64,000 nt of DNA from Watersipora subatra (GCF_963576615.1 NC_088712.1:27681870-27745869); one strand, 5' to 3'. Shown: positions 1 through 11,925, numbered from the stretch's first letter. Program-made: numbers and translations. Notes: generated by a model from the sequence alone, not told the origin.

Positions 1-142
1 CTAATCATCCTTGAGGTGGTCAAGTGTATCCAAGTACATAGATACCTCGGTAACATTCTCCATATTTAGATAGTTCCCATAGGTAGTTCCGGAAGTATCA
101 CCGGACACGCCAAACACAGCAAACGTTTTATGAGGAAAGAAA
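1..142 (-). CDS. Terminal coding exon of an unrecognised gene (partial)
   Basis: Read on the minus strand, a CAG acceptor at 145-143 opens a 142-nt exon. It has one leading base, then 46 codons, then TAG on bases 3-1. The peptide begins FFPHKTFAVFGVSGDTSG and ends YLDTLDHLKDD; its balanced composition looks like real protein, not a translated repeat. The incoming phase is 1 nt. I could not identify the family, nor find convincing upstream exons to the right on the minus strand, so they may lie far away or be very short. The pyrimidine tract before the acceptor is weak. A chance ORF is possible but less likely, given the in-phase acceptor and the coding-like composition. Confidence 0.5.
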
Positions 143-989
143 CTGTGTCACGTCTGAAGTGCGTGAAGAACTCATGTCACCTACCGCTGTCTCAAAAGAG
201 ATATTATGATTACTTGAAAATGGTTCCATGGCGCTGCATAAACCAAGTATAATACTGACTAAGTTGAATCTATGTATATATAACTCAAAGTTTGTCTGTA
301 TATCTGTGGTTCGTCTGTGTGATTATAGTGATAAAGTTTTAGCAATGAAATATACTTACGTAGTTAATTTGAACTCGCGGCATTTATATCCCAAGTCTAC
401 TAACAAGCGTGCATAACCACAAGACTGTCTTATCATTTCTATTGCTTTCACCATGTACTGTATATCCTTTTCGCGATCGCTCACGCCAAATTTGCAATTT
501 TATTCGTAATAAATGATCAAAATTTGTCAAAATTAAACGCCAAATTTGTATTAAATGGTCCGCCCTCGGGTTACGATGACCTTGCTATTCAATCCTTTTG
601 CCGAAGTAGAACATAATATTTTATGTTTTCGACATAAGCGGAAAAAGTTTTTCGGTTTTATCCGCCATATGAGATCAACAGAAAATGAAAATTTGGCGGT
701 CGACGTGCTGATAATGGTGATATAACAAAGATGCCGATATGCTATTCGATATAGAAAAAACAAAACCGAAAACAGATGAGTGATAAAGTTTTAGCCCTTG
801 TCAAGGTCAAAGTTTAGTTCAGTAAAATACATACTAAATCTCAGCTTTAAGTATGCGTTTAGTAAACTAAATTCATTTAGGTTAAAGTTTTAGTATAATA
901 TTCATGTTATGCGTCTGTCTGTCTGTCTGTCTGTCTCGAAGGTAAGAATGCCCTAAACACCCAATACCAACACTGCAACGAATTAAAAT
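143..989. other. Non-coding stretch with transposon debris
   Basis: No gene seen. Bases 800-910 match the interior of the TA-flanked MITE family (compare 5040-5110 and 59930-60010), and a short (GTCT)n run lies at about 914-937. The open frames at 228-416 and 551-763 have biased, repeat-like composition and no supporting splice structure. Confidence 0.5.
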
Positions 990-1240
990 TATATACCTGT
1001 ATACCAAATCATTTTTTATTGTAATTGTAGCAAATCAGACTTTATTTAGCCATTACTTGCTAATTATTTCACATTCACATTAAATCAACATTGAGGTTGT
1101 TTTATTTTTTGTCTTAATTTATTTGAACTGCACAAAACACTTTTCTCATAATATTAAGTTTAAAAGTTAGAATGATTACGCTTGTTAAATGTTAAATACA
1201 AACAAATTTTCTATACAAAGACGTTTTTTTTATTTGAAGT
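990..1240 (-). repeat. Fragment of the CCCGG-box/tRNA-tail composite element
   Basis: Bases 990-1240 are the reverse complement of the 5' third of the dispersed element seen at 4089, 17360, 23236, 44213 and 50095. They share the segment around the run AACTGCACAAAACACTTTTC and the stretch on TAGC plus ACTTGCTAATTATTTC. The CCCGG box itself is lost. Confidence 0.6.
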
Positions 1241-1249
1241 ACCCATCTG

Positions 1250-4088
1250 AATTATAAATTTACCACCTTCTAATCAGTAACAGTATTTATCATATATGAA
1301 TAAATACTATTAGTATTTATTGAGATATGAAAAAATATAATTATAGTTATAATTTATTGAGATATAAATACAGAATATCATATTTATTAAGATTTAAAAA
1401 GTAATAATATTTATTGAGATAAAAATGAATAGTAATAGTATTTAGTGAGAATAAAATTAATGATAATAATAGTATTTATTGAATTATAAATAATAATATT
1501 GACTGAAATATCAATAAACAATAGGCCCTAATAGTACTTATTGGCATATAAACAAATTTATTTTTCTGCTTCATAAAAATCAGAGGTTTCATAAATAAGA
1601 AGTTGAACAACCAAAGTGAACTTTTGTTGTTCAACTTCACAATTTGTGTCTTAATTGACACCATTTACGGTAAATTATAATATTCTAGAATTCACAAACA
1701 TATTGGAATGTTATGTAATAGGATACAAGATATTTATTGATTTATCAATAAACCTAATGATGCATCCTGAAGCTAGAAGTATAAATATTTCTGTAAAAGA
1801 AAAAAGCCCAACCAACCTGACAGCAATAGGCTTCATATAATGATATACATTATAAACAATTTTATGGTCAATCATTGCTTTAGAGTCTAGTGTTACAGTA
1901 GTGGAGCCATGTTTGAAAATTATTCTTTTGGAATTCTAACCCGTAGGCAAAGATAATTCTTGGAAAAACAATAACAGGCTGTCAACCACCTGATGGTTTT
2001 TACCAAAACATGTTTGTACACTGGAGAAAGTTCCATTAAAAGCTGGTCAATGTATGACTTTCCTTTTCAACCTCTTTTTGCTGGAAAACTGTTTACAGTT
2101 ATTGCCAAAAAACTGGACTTTAGTTTGAAGTCTTTATTTGTGTTACTTTGACAAGAAGTCGAACAGCCAAAGTAAATAGCCAAAGGTAATCTCACTGTCT
2201 GGATGTTGTGACCGCTGTCAAGGTGTTTTTTCCATGAATCGCAACTACGTATGTCTACAGCAGAGCAATATATAAAACAATAATAATAGTTTTGTGAAAA
2301 GTGTGAGAGAATTATTTTATTTTTTGTTACAATTGCGATAAGCTACTTCTCACTGTTGGTTCCTATTGGATAACAGCTTTTGATTACAAAAAGCCACCTC
2401 AAGACCAAGTGGTTTTTTTTATAAAGAACATAGCTGCTGTTATAGTTTTTATGCATTTGTTTGGTTAGACTGGTTTAAACTGGTTTCAACTAGTAAACAC
2501 CAGTTTAACAATCTCTAAATACAGAATCCCTAAAGCCTTCCCATGAGAAAAAGGATCTGCACGGTACCCTTATTGATTTATGACAAATCAATATCTTTAG
2601 AATAATCAAATGGTTAATATTTTGATCTGAAAACTGATCTGAATTTTTGTTTCTTTATTATATATTAGTAATTGATTAAAAAAGTTAAATATCTAACTAA
2701 GAATGAAATAATAATATAATACAGTGTAACGGCGTTAAAAATTGTTTGACTAAATATAAATCTAATCTGAATATAAATCTAAACTTGTTTCTCATTTGTC
2801 ATCTGTGTATCCAGTTATAGCAGTAAAGTTATTAGAACAATCTGACCACTTCATGCTAGCATTGAACATAAAACAATTGTTCTGTTGTTTCCAATGAAAC
2901 TGGCTCAGAAATAAATGGCTACGTCCCTTAAAGGAGTTCAGTTCACTAGGCCAGATTAGTTTGACACAGCGGCAAGGATAGCTACGCACGAGCTGTTGAC
3001 ATACAAGTAATGATTAATAAAACACCTGGTCACACCTGCTGTCAGGTCAGCAATGGTAAAGAACTCTCTGTTGTTTCAGGTGACCTAAGATGGCATGGAA
3101 ATATTTTTGTATTGTTAATTGTATTGTAATTGCTGTCAAGTCGAGAGTCATCCACAGGGTTTTATGTTTTCATCATTCATTTTTTACTTTTTAAAACCAT
3201 ATAATTGTTATTTGTGCTTTTTATTTTTTAGCAAAATTAAAAATCGGAAACCATTTATAGGAAAAATAGGAAATAATTTATAAGATAGAAATAAATTATA
3301 CTCAAATGTGGCTAATATTATTACTAATATTATGAATATTCTCTTGTAGGTAGCTAACAATCATAAACTGCTTTTTTGAACTTTTTCACAGAAAAAAGAT
3401 CTTATGCAATGAAATTCAACAAAATACGTTATTAAAACTGTAGGCCTAATTACAAAAACCTTGAAATTGTAAAATCTATTTTTATATTTCATTGAATAAA
3501 CTGCAATGAAGATAATGTCTCAAATAATTTGTGTTTTATACAAATTTTATAGTGTGAACATGGAAATGTTTCCAAATATTTTGTAAAAATTTTACCTGAT
3601 AAGTTTTTTGATTTTATCCATTTTATTATTTTTTATTTTTGATCTGAATAAAATTGTTCAGTTAGTTTAATAAGATGATTTGTAATCCACAATAACTTAA
3701 TATTTAATTATTTAATCACAATAATTTAATATTTAATTATTTAATCACAATAATTTAATATTTAAATCTGTACCGAAAATAATCAATAATCTGTAAGTAA
3801 ATGTAATTTATCGCTTCAGTCAATACTGGTGTTGCCCTACCTTACTTGGTGCGTTCCCTTATTGGTTATAAGAGCGTGTGACTTGAAGCAATAATTGTTA
3901 CCTAAGCAGAGGTTAAACATGAACAGTTTGTTTTAACAGAGATATAATTTCTCCGTTTAAAATGCTTTATCAGCTCCTTAACCGTTTGACCTCATGAATT
4001 TTTGACCTTGTTTGAAACTCATGCAGATAAGTGCCAGTAATTAGCCACAAGTATCTTGTAATTTGCAAGTATCTGTGTTCAAATAATA
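1250..4088. other. AT-rich gene-free stretch
   Basis: No gene supported. It holds a diffuse array of AGTATTTATTGAGATA-like units (about 1270-1560) and a 29-bp unit repeated about three times (3690-3770). The minus-strand open frame at 2792-2989 has cysteines and tryptophans but no recognisable family and no clear exon boundaries. Confidence 0.45.
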
Positions 4089-4480
4089 AGTAAATGCCCG
4101 GCGTTGTCCGGTAATAAAAAAGCCTTAAGATAGAAATTTTATTTTTAACATATACAACATTTACCATTCTAACTTTTAAACTTCATATCATTGGAAAAGT
4201 GTTGTTTGTGTTTTTTAGTGTTTTTTTTTTCAAATGAAGTTCAAATGACTTAAGAGGATAAATAAAACAACTGTAAAAGTTTCCTAATTTTTTCAAACAG
4301 CTGTAACTTTCACATTTCCCATCATGAAAGAAGTGTTATTGTTGAAATAAATTAGGAGGAAAAATAAAACTGTAAAGGTGTTTGAATGTAAATGTAAAAT
4401 CATTAACAAGTAATGGCGAAATATAGTCTGTTTTGCTGCGATTACAATGAAAAATTATTCGGTATACAATTATAAAATTT
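4089..4480 (+). repeat. CCCGG-box composite element, 5' part
   Basis: It starts with AAATGCCCGGCGTTGTCCGG followed by a GTAATAAAAAAG-type run, and continues through the conserved AACTGTAAAGG and TGTTTTGCTGCGATTACAAT blocks. The 3' tRNA-like tail is absent here. Confidence 0.65.
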
Positions 4481-4501
4481 TAATTTGTTTCAGCGTTGAC
4501 A

Positions 4502-4836
4502 TCATAAAGCAAAAATATTGTATAGACGTATAGAGTGTTTTAGAAATTCACAGTAGTTATTCATTGCAATCACTGCCTGGTAAAAATCATCATCCTTGGA
4601 AAAATAATAACTTATCAACCATAGTAGTAGTTAGTAGTTATAGTTACCTACAATAACTTTAGTGCGTTTTGTGGTAATACTATGCGTATTACTGTGAAGA
4701 CGTCTTACTTTTGAGACACATATGTAACATAAACGCATAAAGCAAACATAAAGCATAAAATGATGTAGAGACGTATAGAGTGTTTTAGAAATTCACAGTA
4801 GTTATTCATTGCAATCACTACCTGGTAAAAATCATC
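4502..4836 (+). repeat. Local direct duplication of about 70 bp
   Basis: The segment beginning AGACGTATAGAGTGTTTTAG at 4525 recurs almost unchanged at 4769, including the downstream CCTGGTAAAAATCATCA. The two copies are about 245 bp apart. Confidence 0.75.
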
Positions 4837-4839
4837 ACA

Positions 4840-5160
4840 ATCATCATCATTAAAAATTAGTAACAAAAGAAAATGTTAACCTTAGTAACTAGAGAAATTA
4901 CCTACCATAAATTTAGTGTATTTATTTATTATATTTATTTAGTGGCTATGATCTGCAATTAAATTATTAAATGTAACATTACAATGTATTACGTGCAGTA
5001 CATACCGTGGGAAGTTCTTACCCTCAAGACAGATGTGTAACATGAACGCTGAATCTAACTTAAATGAATTTAGCTTACTAAACATACTTGAAGGAAGTTT
5101 AGTATGCATTTTAGTAAACTTTAAACTTTTAGCTAAAATTTTATCGCTTATCTGTTTGCG
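4840..5160 (+). repeat. Internal fragment of the TA-flanked MITE family
   Basis: It matches internal parts of the full elements at 36182-37323 and 43636-44085: GGCTATGATCTGCAATTAAA, then the segments on AGTTCTTACC and on CTAAACATACTTG. No terminal inverted repeats remain. Confidence 0.55.
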
Positions 5161-5524
5161 AACCCGTTTTTACTATAACGAATGACGTGAACTGAGACGA
5201 CGAGCAATGTATATCTCTTTCCGGCGTTGTAGGGGTATTTCGGCAAACAGCATACCAACATTTTTATTATTTTGTCGTAATCAGTACAACAATCGCCAAA
5301 TTTTAATTTTGGGAGACATTTTTGTTGATATCATACAGTGGAAAATAAATTCACCTTAGTATGGCAAGAACAAAACAGCACTGTGCTACTCAGAGTTAGG
5401 TGAAAAATATGTATATTATTAAAATATTTTATAACCAGTAGATGTAATGTATCAATTAATACACCAGTTAGTTAGTGTGTGCAATTGAAAAAAGGACATA
5501 CGGTATATGATAAAAGCAATAGAA

Positions 5525-5684
5525 TTGTAAGGACTGTGTAGCTCAGTGGTTAGATGTGTGGTTAGAAAATTGTGATACAATCTTGGGTGAGTACAAATCC
5601 AGCATGATTCGAGCTTTTCATTCTAAGATTTTAATAGTTATGGCAGAACTCACCGATTCACAGAATCGCCAACGACACACAAAT

Positions 5685-5690
<6 letters not shown>
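5525..5690 (+). repeat. tRNA-like tail of a dispersed element
   Basis: A tRNA-like A box (TAGCTCAGTGGTTAG, about 5538) and a B-box-like GAGTACAAATCC (5589) are followed by the family's standard 3' tail. It then runs straight into a TA microsatellite at 5689. The A box and B box point to a pol III SINE-like origin. It does not fold as an intact tRNA. Confidence 0.6.
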
Positions 5691-5728
<38 letters not shown>

Positions 5729-5840
5729 TATATGTATATATAAAAAAATATATATATATATATATATGTATGTATGAGCATATATATATATATATATATG
5801 CTCCCTATATATACTATATATAGGGAGCATATATAGTATA
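5689..5840. repeat. TA microsatellite and palindrome
   Basis: (TA)n tracts at 5689-5800 end in a palindrome, with GAGCATATATA arms around CTATATATACTATATATAG (about 5795-5850). The open frames here are microsatellite translations. Confidence 0.8.
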
Positions 5841-6110
5841 TGCTCCCTTACTTCGGTTAGGTTGAGCACTCTGTGAGAGGTGCGGCACTACTAGCCTTTG
5901 TGCAAAGCTCATCACTTTTGTGATTTGAGCACTCTGGTGCCAGCACATTGACTTTCTTAAAGTCTGCGAGGCAACTTAGTTGTTTCGTGGCAGGAAGTCA
6001 ACTCTCATTGGTAATGGGATTTGTGTCCCTTGCCTAAGCTCTGAGCTGCGCTGATGAGGCTTCAATAGCCGAAACAGTACTGTCTGTAGCATGAGTATAT
6101 ATATACATTT
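5841..6110 (+). mobile_element. Hammerhead-bearing retroelement fragment (Penelope-like?)
   Basis: A 250-bp block of ordinary base composition lies between TA-rich tracts and ends in a hammerhead ribozyme (6045-6090). Hammerheads with very short stem III are known from the terminal repeats of Penelope-like retroelements and from retrozymes. I infer this is a terminal-repeat fragment of such an element. No reverse transcriptase or GIY-YIG coding sequence is visible nearby. Confidence 0.55.
6045..6090 (+). ncRNA. Type I hammerhead ribozyme
   Basis: All elements of the hammerhead fold are present in order. Stem I 5' strand GCTGCG (6045-6050). Core CTGATGA (6051-6057). Stem II GGCT/AGCC with loop TCAAT (6058-6070). 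Core GAA (6071-6073). Stem III ACAG/CTGT with a two-base loop TA (6074-6083). Cleavage-site C at 6084. Stem I 3' strand TGTAGC (6085-6090), which pairs fully with GCTGCG using two G-U wobbles. The self-complementary stem III (ACAGTACTGT) resembles minimal hammerheads thought to work as dimers. Cleavage would be expected after 6084. Every catalytic-core base is intact. Confidence 0.8.
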
Positions 6111-6830
6111 TCTAATATATATAATATATGCAAATTAGAAAATTAAATAGTTTACTTATCTTTTTCAGCTACTAGCAGTTTTTGCTTGCGCAATCATCAG
6201 GCTGTAGACTTCAACTACCAGATAGGAGTTGAAATGCTAATAGAGTTGATGGGAGTTAATTTTCTAATTTATACTCCATCCTATGTTCAGCACTGTGATT
6301 TTAGTTGTAAGTATGATAAATTTAAATACATAAATATATATTTGTTGAACTCACAAGTATGATGTTTATAGGTGATGCTGGGAAATGCACACGTCAGCTA
6401 TGTACTTGGCTCATTTAAAGGACATTCTCTTCCAAAGGTTGAACCAAATTAAAAACTTCCAAGTTTTTGGTAACTGACAGCTATGACACATTATCAAGCA
6501 CACAGGTATGTAGTGATCACCTGTTAGTAGTCTCAATTCTTGACCTCTCCAGTAATGGTACCTCATGCTATGTACGTATGTCACATCTCCCCACAGACTC
6601 TTAGTAGGTAATAATTGATGTTATGATTAGTTCTATGAAAGGCAGCTCCAGATGTTTCCTAGCTGACAAAAGTGTTTTCACTTTGACCTTGTGTCAAGTA
6701 CACCTTATGTAAACCTTTGTATATGTACCTTATATAAACCTCATGTAATATCTCAGAGTTTTGTCCAACTGGAATTTATAAAAGGGAAAGCTATTGCTAG
6801 GTTTGCTGTTGCTAGGTTCCAAGAACTTGT
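6110..6830. other. Gene-free stretch
   Basis: Nothing coding is seen. A small inverted repeat (AAATTAGAAAATTAAA near 6131 and its complement near 6255) brackets a segment whose reverse complement contains CTGATGATTGCGCAAGCAA. That is a hammerhead-like but core-damaged string. Confidence 0.4.
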
Positions 6831-8202
6831 TACCCTAGGACACTTATGTATTCGCGGCATCTAACTTTCGCGTTTTCGTGGTGTCATCCTCTCGCGAAAG
6901 TTTCATGTGCGAAACTAAACTATCATAACAAACGAGCGAAAAAGCGAAACTAAATAGCTTTGTTCATTGATACTGTAGAATGGAATTTTATAACGACATT
7001 TATTTTAACGTTTTTAACGACCACTATAGCATCGTTAAAATATAAACCAACAAAATAATTTGACTATCAAAATTTATTACGTTATTATTTTGCAATTAAT
7101 TATGATTATTTTCCCATTAAGAATGATTTATAATGATAGGAATTTGATGTCAATGCACACGAATTAGTAGATTATCGTTTGCTGGGGACATCAATCAATG
7201 CAGTGAGCACCGTGTGTTGAAAGAAAATAAGACACATGCAATGACACTCGCAGTACTACACAAGCAACATGGCTCTGGATTCACCACTGGCACCTCTTCA
7301 ATAACTTGTAATTTTTTGAGATTTGTTCTGTTTTAAGTGATGTGACTGACGAGACGTTTTTAAATTAAAATATGCAAAACATGACCGCAGTTAAAATGCT
7401 CAGAAAAAGACATCTTTTTCTTTTGAGCGTTTTAACAAAGATCAATTTTGCGGATTTTATTTTAAGTTCATTCGGAGGCTTTTACGTTTTCGATGGGACA
7501 TGGCCAAGCGGGTGTTTGATAAAACTTAATCTTCTGCAAACCTTTATAAAAGTCATTAACAAAAATATTTTGCCTCTGATGATGATAATAATGATGCCTA
7601 AGAACTACTAGAAGTTGAGGTTTGTCTCTATGACTTGGAATGAAGTGATATTCCACAGCGATAAAAACCGCGTCCATGGCCGTTGGGCAAATAACTTTTC
7701 GAATAAATGATGTTGAGGTCGAGTTATCTGAAGGAATTTATCATTGCGTTGGAATTGACCAAACAAATCCGTTTGAGTTGACCTTGTGTTTGAGATGAAA
7801 TGTTACATTTTATCCGAGGGCGAGTTATCCAAGTTGGACTGCACTTACCGTAAAAAATTCCCAAAAAGTTGGGGCGGCTCAGCCGGCCAGCTAGCTGCCC
7901 CAGTGAAAACGGGCCTGTTGATAGTTCAAGAAACAAATGGCAGCAAGCGATCAAATTGCATTATCGACCTTGCCCACACCATTCTACCTGCGGTTCACAA
8001 TTACAACCTAGTCGCAAATTGAAATTTTTTTTTATCGGTGAACTGAACCTGAGGAATCTAATTATGTTTGTTCCACTGCATTTATTTTCACATCACTATA
8101 TTTTCGCACTCATCAGAGCTGCGAAATTAAGTTGCTCCGAAATTTTAGTCTGCGAGCTACTCACGAAACTAAATACTAGCGAAATATAAGTGTCTTAGGG
8201 TA
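6831..8202. mobile_element. TA-flanked DNA transposon, CCCTAAGACAC ends
   Basis: The left end TA|CCCTAGGACACTTAT (6831) is mirrored by the right end ATAAGTGTCTTAGGG|TA (to 8202). This gives inverted repeats of about 15 bp or more with a TA on each side, the target duplication of Tc1/mariner/pogo-type elements. Subterminal GCGAAA/TTTCGC motifs occur near both ends. The interior (about 1.35 kb) keeps only broken open frames (7372-7611, 7786-8022) with no recognisable DDE domain, so it is a non-autonomous or decayed copy. Confidence 0.75.
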
Positions 8203-8249
8203 GGCTGTAATTTTGAGCAGTATTTTACCGTTCAATCAAATATTTGGGT

Positions 8250-9262
8250 CATGATCACAGAAACCATAGTTAAGTCGGGATTGTAAGATTTGGAGTTATC
8301 TACATTAGCAGAAGGAAAAGATTCTCACAGTTATTTTGCAAATAAAATTGATTTTTGCTTAATTACAGCAGATTTTATGGTCAATAAACTGGACGGCGCG
8401 TTTACCATTAGTGCGAAAACATAGTTCCAAGAAAACTGGTGTTATAGTTTGAGAAACGAAAACCAATGCACAATTTTGTTTACATTTCAAAACGTCATAG
8501 CAACCAATATCAAGAAGTTGTGATATTGATCTAGATTTCTGTGTTTATATCAAAAAAAAATATGCTGAATTTAAAAATCTTAACAGATTTTAGTTGGTTG
8601 TCGTTGAAATAGCTGTATATTTATAAGAAAATGTATTACTTAATTTCGCAGGTGATAAAAACGGCTTGGCAGTAACACGATATCGGGCACAGCCAAATCC
8701 TCAACAAATTCTTTAAAAAAAATAACAACAGTAACATATTGCACACCATCAATCACTATATACTTTGATCTTGGAAATTTGAATAATTATTCTTATAATT
8801 AAATCTGATAATAATCTTATAAAATCGAATAATTATTCTTATAATTAGATATTGTAATAATATTTTAAGAATCTTTAGGAAAATATCATCGTAATTCCCT
8901 TTACTTTTACTGTTTTTGACATCAGTTGGAATACCTGAGTACTCATTATAATTGTCCAAAATGTCAGAGTTATCTTTAAAATCGGCAAAAAAGAAACGAT
9001 TATATTTACTGGACGCCATTTTTCAGTACTTCCTGTTTAGCATAGCAACGGTTTTCGGTTTTAAGAGTTTTTTTTTTCAAGGGTCAAAGACTTCTATTGG
9101 CTATACTGACTTCAGATCCAGAAAGATCTCTCTTTGATTGGTCCAGATGCACATGTTACAAAAATCGTTTACCAATATTATAAATTCAGTTGGTGCAACT
9201 TCAAAGTCGGATAACTTAACTTCGTGATTTGCGATTTAACCATGGTTTCTGTGACCGCGACA
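8250..9262. mobile_element. DNA transposon with TCACAGAAACC inverted ends
   Basis: The left end TCACAGAAACCATAGTTAAG (8255) matches the reverse complement of the right end, TCACAGAAACCATGGTTAAA (ending about 9254). A minus-strand open frame at 8756-9019 starts [19 protein letters not shown] and may be the decayed start of a transposase; I do not recognise it. The interior has a second copy at 30028-30375. Confidence 0.65.
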
Positions 9263-10719
9263 CACTTGGTTCATTTAATACATCAGTCTGAACTGGCTTA
9301 GTTGTTCATCTTGTATCAAATCATACGGAGTGTGTTTGAAAAATTTTATTTTTCACCATAGGACGTGAGGAGCTTGACTTGTCTTTTGTATTTGTGGCCT
9401 AATGATCGCAATTTCCTAAATGTTTCTTTGAAAATATTTCAGTTAAATACTGTTCCTCTTGTGTGAATGCAGTTCTTTACTTCTCTATTGTGAATGTTTT
9501 TTTAAGCTAAATGAACAGATAATTTTTAATTTTAATTTCTTCTTTAATAACTTTTGGGATGTTTTGGTTGATGTAGCTTATATTATTAATTGGAGTCATT
9601 TCTCCTCGATTATGCTAAACGCTCTCTTCATATTGTTAGCATTTTAAACTTATACCTGAACAATAGTATAACTATTGCATTGTCAAAGGTCTACATTGCT
9701 AATCGTTCAATACATTGATAGAATGAGAAAAATGGAACAGCTAAGAATAAAACTGAATAACCGTAAAACCTCTAATTGAACGCTACCTCTAATAGAACGC
9801 CACCGTAGGAGAAGGGTTGAAAAATACAGTGCCATACTTTAATCTAGGCAAATGACTTGCATACTCAACTTCTCTACATTCTAATCAGATTTTCTTTTCA
9901 TCTCTCCACCGAAGTCGTCAATTTTTTCTTAGTAACTTTATCTTATGGGTTCCTTTAACATTAAATTGAGCAGTAACTTTATTTGAACGCCATCTCTATT
10001 TGACTGCCACTGTCAGATCAGTGTTGAAAATAGTGCCACCCTTTAATTGAATGTCACACTATTAAAGTGCTATTCTGACTTCTTTAACCTTTACGAACTC
10101 ATTTGTAATTAGCAGAAATGTGTCCACAAAATAGTACTAATAATGACCCAGTTACATCGATAACAATTAAACTCTTTGGTTATTGCTGTAGTGCTACCAT
10201 GGCTTTATTGACAGTGAACCTGAGAGAACGTATTGTCACAATAATCATAACTACACTCTGATTCGAAGTCAATGTTATCTAAATTAAATCAATTTGTCTT
10301 CAGATTTGTCCATAATATAGTTTGCAATCTGACCTGAACACTTGAAAGCATTTTGATGAACGATGAGAATACTCATCGGGAACACCATACGATGAACTAG
10401 CAGCCGTTGATGTTGGTGTATCGAAGTCTGTTTTCCAACTTCAAAGTTTAGTTTTTCTTTAGAACTTCAAAACCTCCAAACTTTTCTTTTGTGTTTCAAG
10501 TTCTAAGAAGTGGGAGGAGTTGTGAGAAAAATATAATTCCTACAAAATCATACAAAGAAAGAGTAGAAAAAGTTATCAGGTATATTTGGACCAATTATTT
10601 CAAAAAATATTTGCCGGTATCAAGCAGTTATTATGAGGAAAGTGAAAGTAATGCAGGTAAAACAAAAATATGAATATGGAAAGGCTATATAAAAGTCATT
10701 ATAATTATAATCACCTCTA
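9263..10719. other. Gene-free stretch with a transposon-end block
   Basis: Bases 9762-10150 contain AAAACCTCTAATTGAACG and several GAACGCCA-type repeats. They match, in inverted orientation, 16975-17160. No gene is supported elsewhere. The minus-strand frame at 10300-10440 is only 46 codons. Confidence 0.45.
9762..10150 (+). repeat. Transposon-end-like block, left member
   Basis: AAAACCTCTAATTGAACGCT at 9765 and AGAAGGGTTGAAAAATA downstream match the reverse complement of 16975-17160. Shared order includes GTGTCCACAAAAT at the inner edge (10130). GAACGCCA-type motifs recur within the block, as transposase-binding repeats often do. Confidence 0.6.
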
Positions 10720-11925
10720 CTTGTAATCGTCTCAACATACAATCAGACCTTTACTTATGATCACCTTAACATACAGTCAAACCTCTACTTATGACCACCT
10801 CAACATACAGTCAAACCTCTACTTATGATAACCTCAACATACAGTCAAACATCTACTTATGATCACTTCAAGATACAATCAAACCTCTACTTATGATCCC
10901 CTCAACATACAGTCAAACCTCTACTTATAATCATCTCAACATACAGTCAAACCTCTACTTATGATCACCTCAACATACAGTCAAACCTCTACTTATGATC
11001 ATCTCAGCATACACTCAAACCTCTGCTTATGATCACCTCAACACACAATCAAACCTCTACTTATGATCACCTCAACATACAGTCAAACCTCTACTTATGA
11101 TCACCTCAACATACAGTCAAACCTTTACTTATGATCACCTCATCATACAGTCAAACCTCTACTTATGGTCACTTCAACATACAGTCAAACCTCTACTTGT
11201 GATCACCTCATCATACAGTCAAACCTCTACTTATGATCACCTCAACATACAGTCAAACTTCTACTTATAATCACCTCAACATACAGTCAACCCTTTACTT
11301 ATGATCACCTCAACACACAGTCAAACCTCTACTTATGATCACCTCATCATACAGTCAAACCTCTACTTATAATCACCTTAACATACAGTCAAACCTCTAC
11401 TTATGATCACCTCAACATACAGTCAAACCTCTACTTATGATCACCTCATCATACAGTCAAACCTCTACTTATAATCACCTTAACATGCAGTCAAACCTCT
11501 ACTTATGATCACCTCAACATACAGTCAAACATCTACTTATGATCACCTCAACATACAGTCAAACCTCTACTTGTGATCACCTCAACATACAGTCAAACCT
11601 CTACTTATGATCACCTCAACATACAGTCAAACCTCTACTTATGATCATCTCAGCATACACTCAAACCTCTGCTTATGATCACCTCAACACACAATCAAAC
11701 CTCTACTTATGATCACCTCAACATACAGTAAAACTTTTACTTATGAACACCTCAACATACAGTCAAACCTTTACTTATGGTCACCTTAACATACAGTCAA
11801 ACCTCTACTTATGATCACCTCAACATACAGTCGAACCTCTACTTATGATTGCCTCAACATACATTCAAACCTCTACGTAAGATCACCTCATCATACAGTC
11901 AAACCTCTGCTTATGATTGCCTCAA
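10720..11925 (+). repeat. 34-bp minisatellite, about 35 units
   Basis: The unit is TTATGATCACCTCAACATAC followed by AGTCAAACCTCTAC. Variant units (ATCTCAGCATACACTC, then CTCTGC, then CAACACACAATC) occur at 11001 and again at 11647. That spacing of 646 bp is exactly 19 units, so a 19-unit block was duplicated. The array ends about 90 bp before the CCAAT box of the TGF-beta-like gene. The upstream in-frame ATG at 11811 falls inside it. Confidence 0.95.

Noticed and set aside
2792..2989. Minus-strand ORF with C and W residues resembling a lectin fragment
   Set aside because: No matching domain spacing and no convincing exon boundaries.
10300..10440. Minus-strand open frame with coding-like composition (TSTAASSSYGVPDEYSHRSS)
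   Set aside because: Only 46 codons between stops, no start codon or clear splice sites and no recognisable family.
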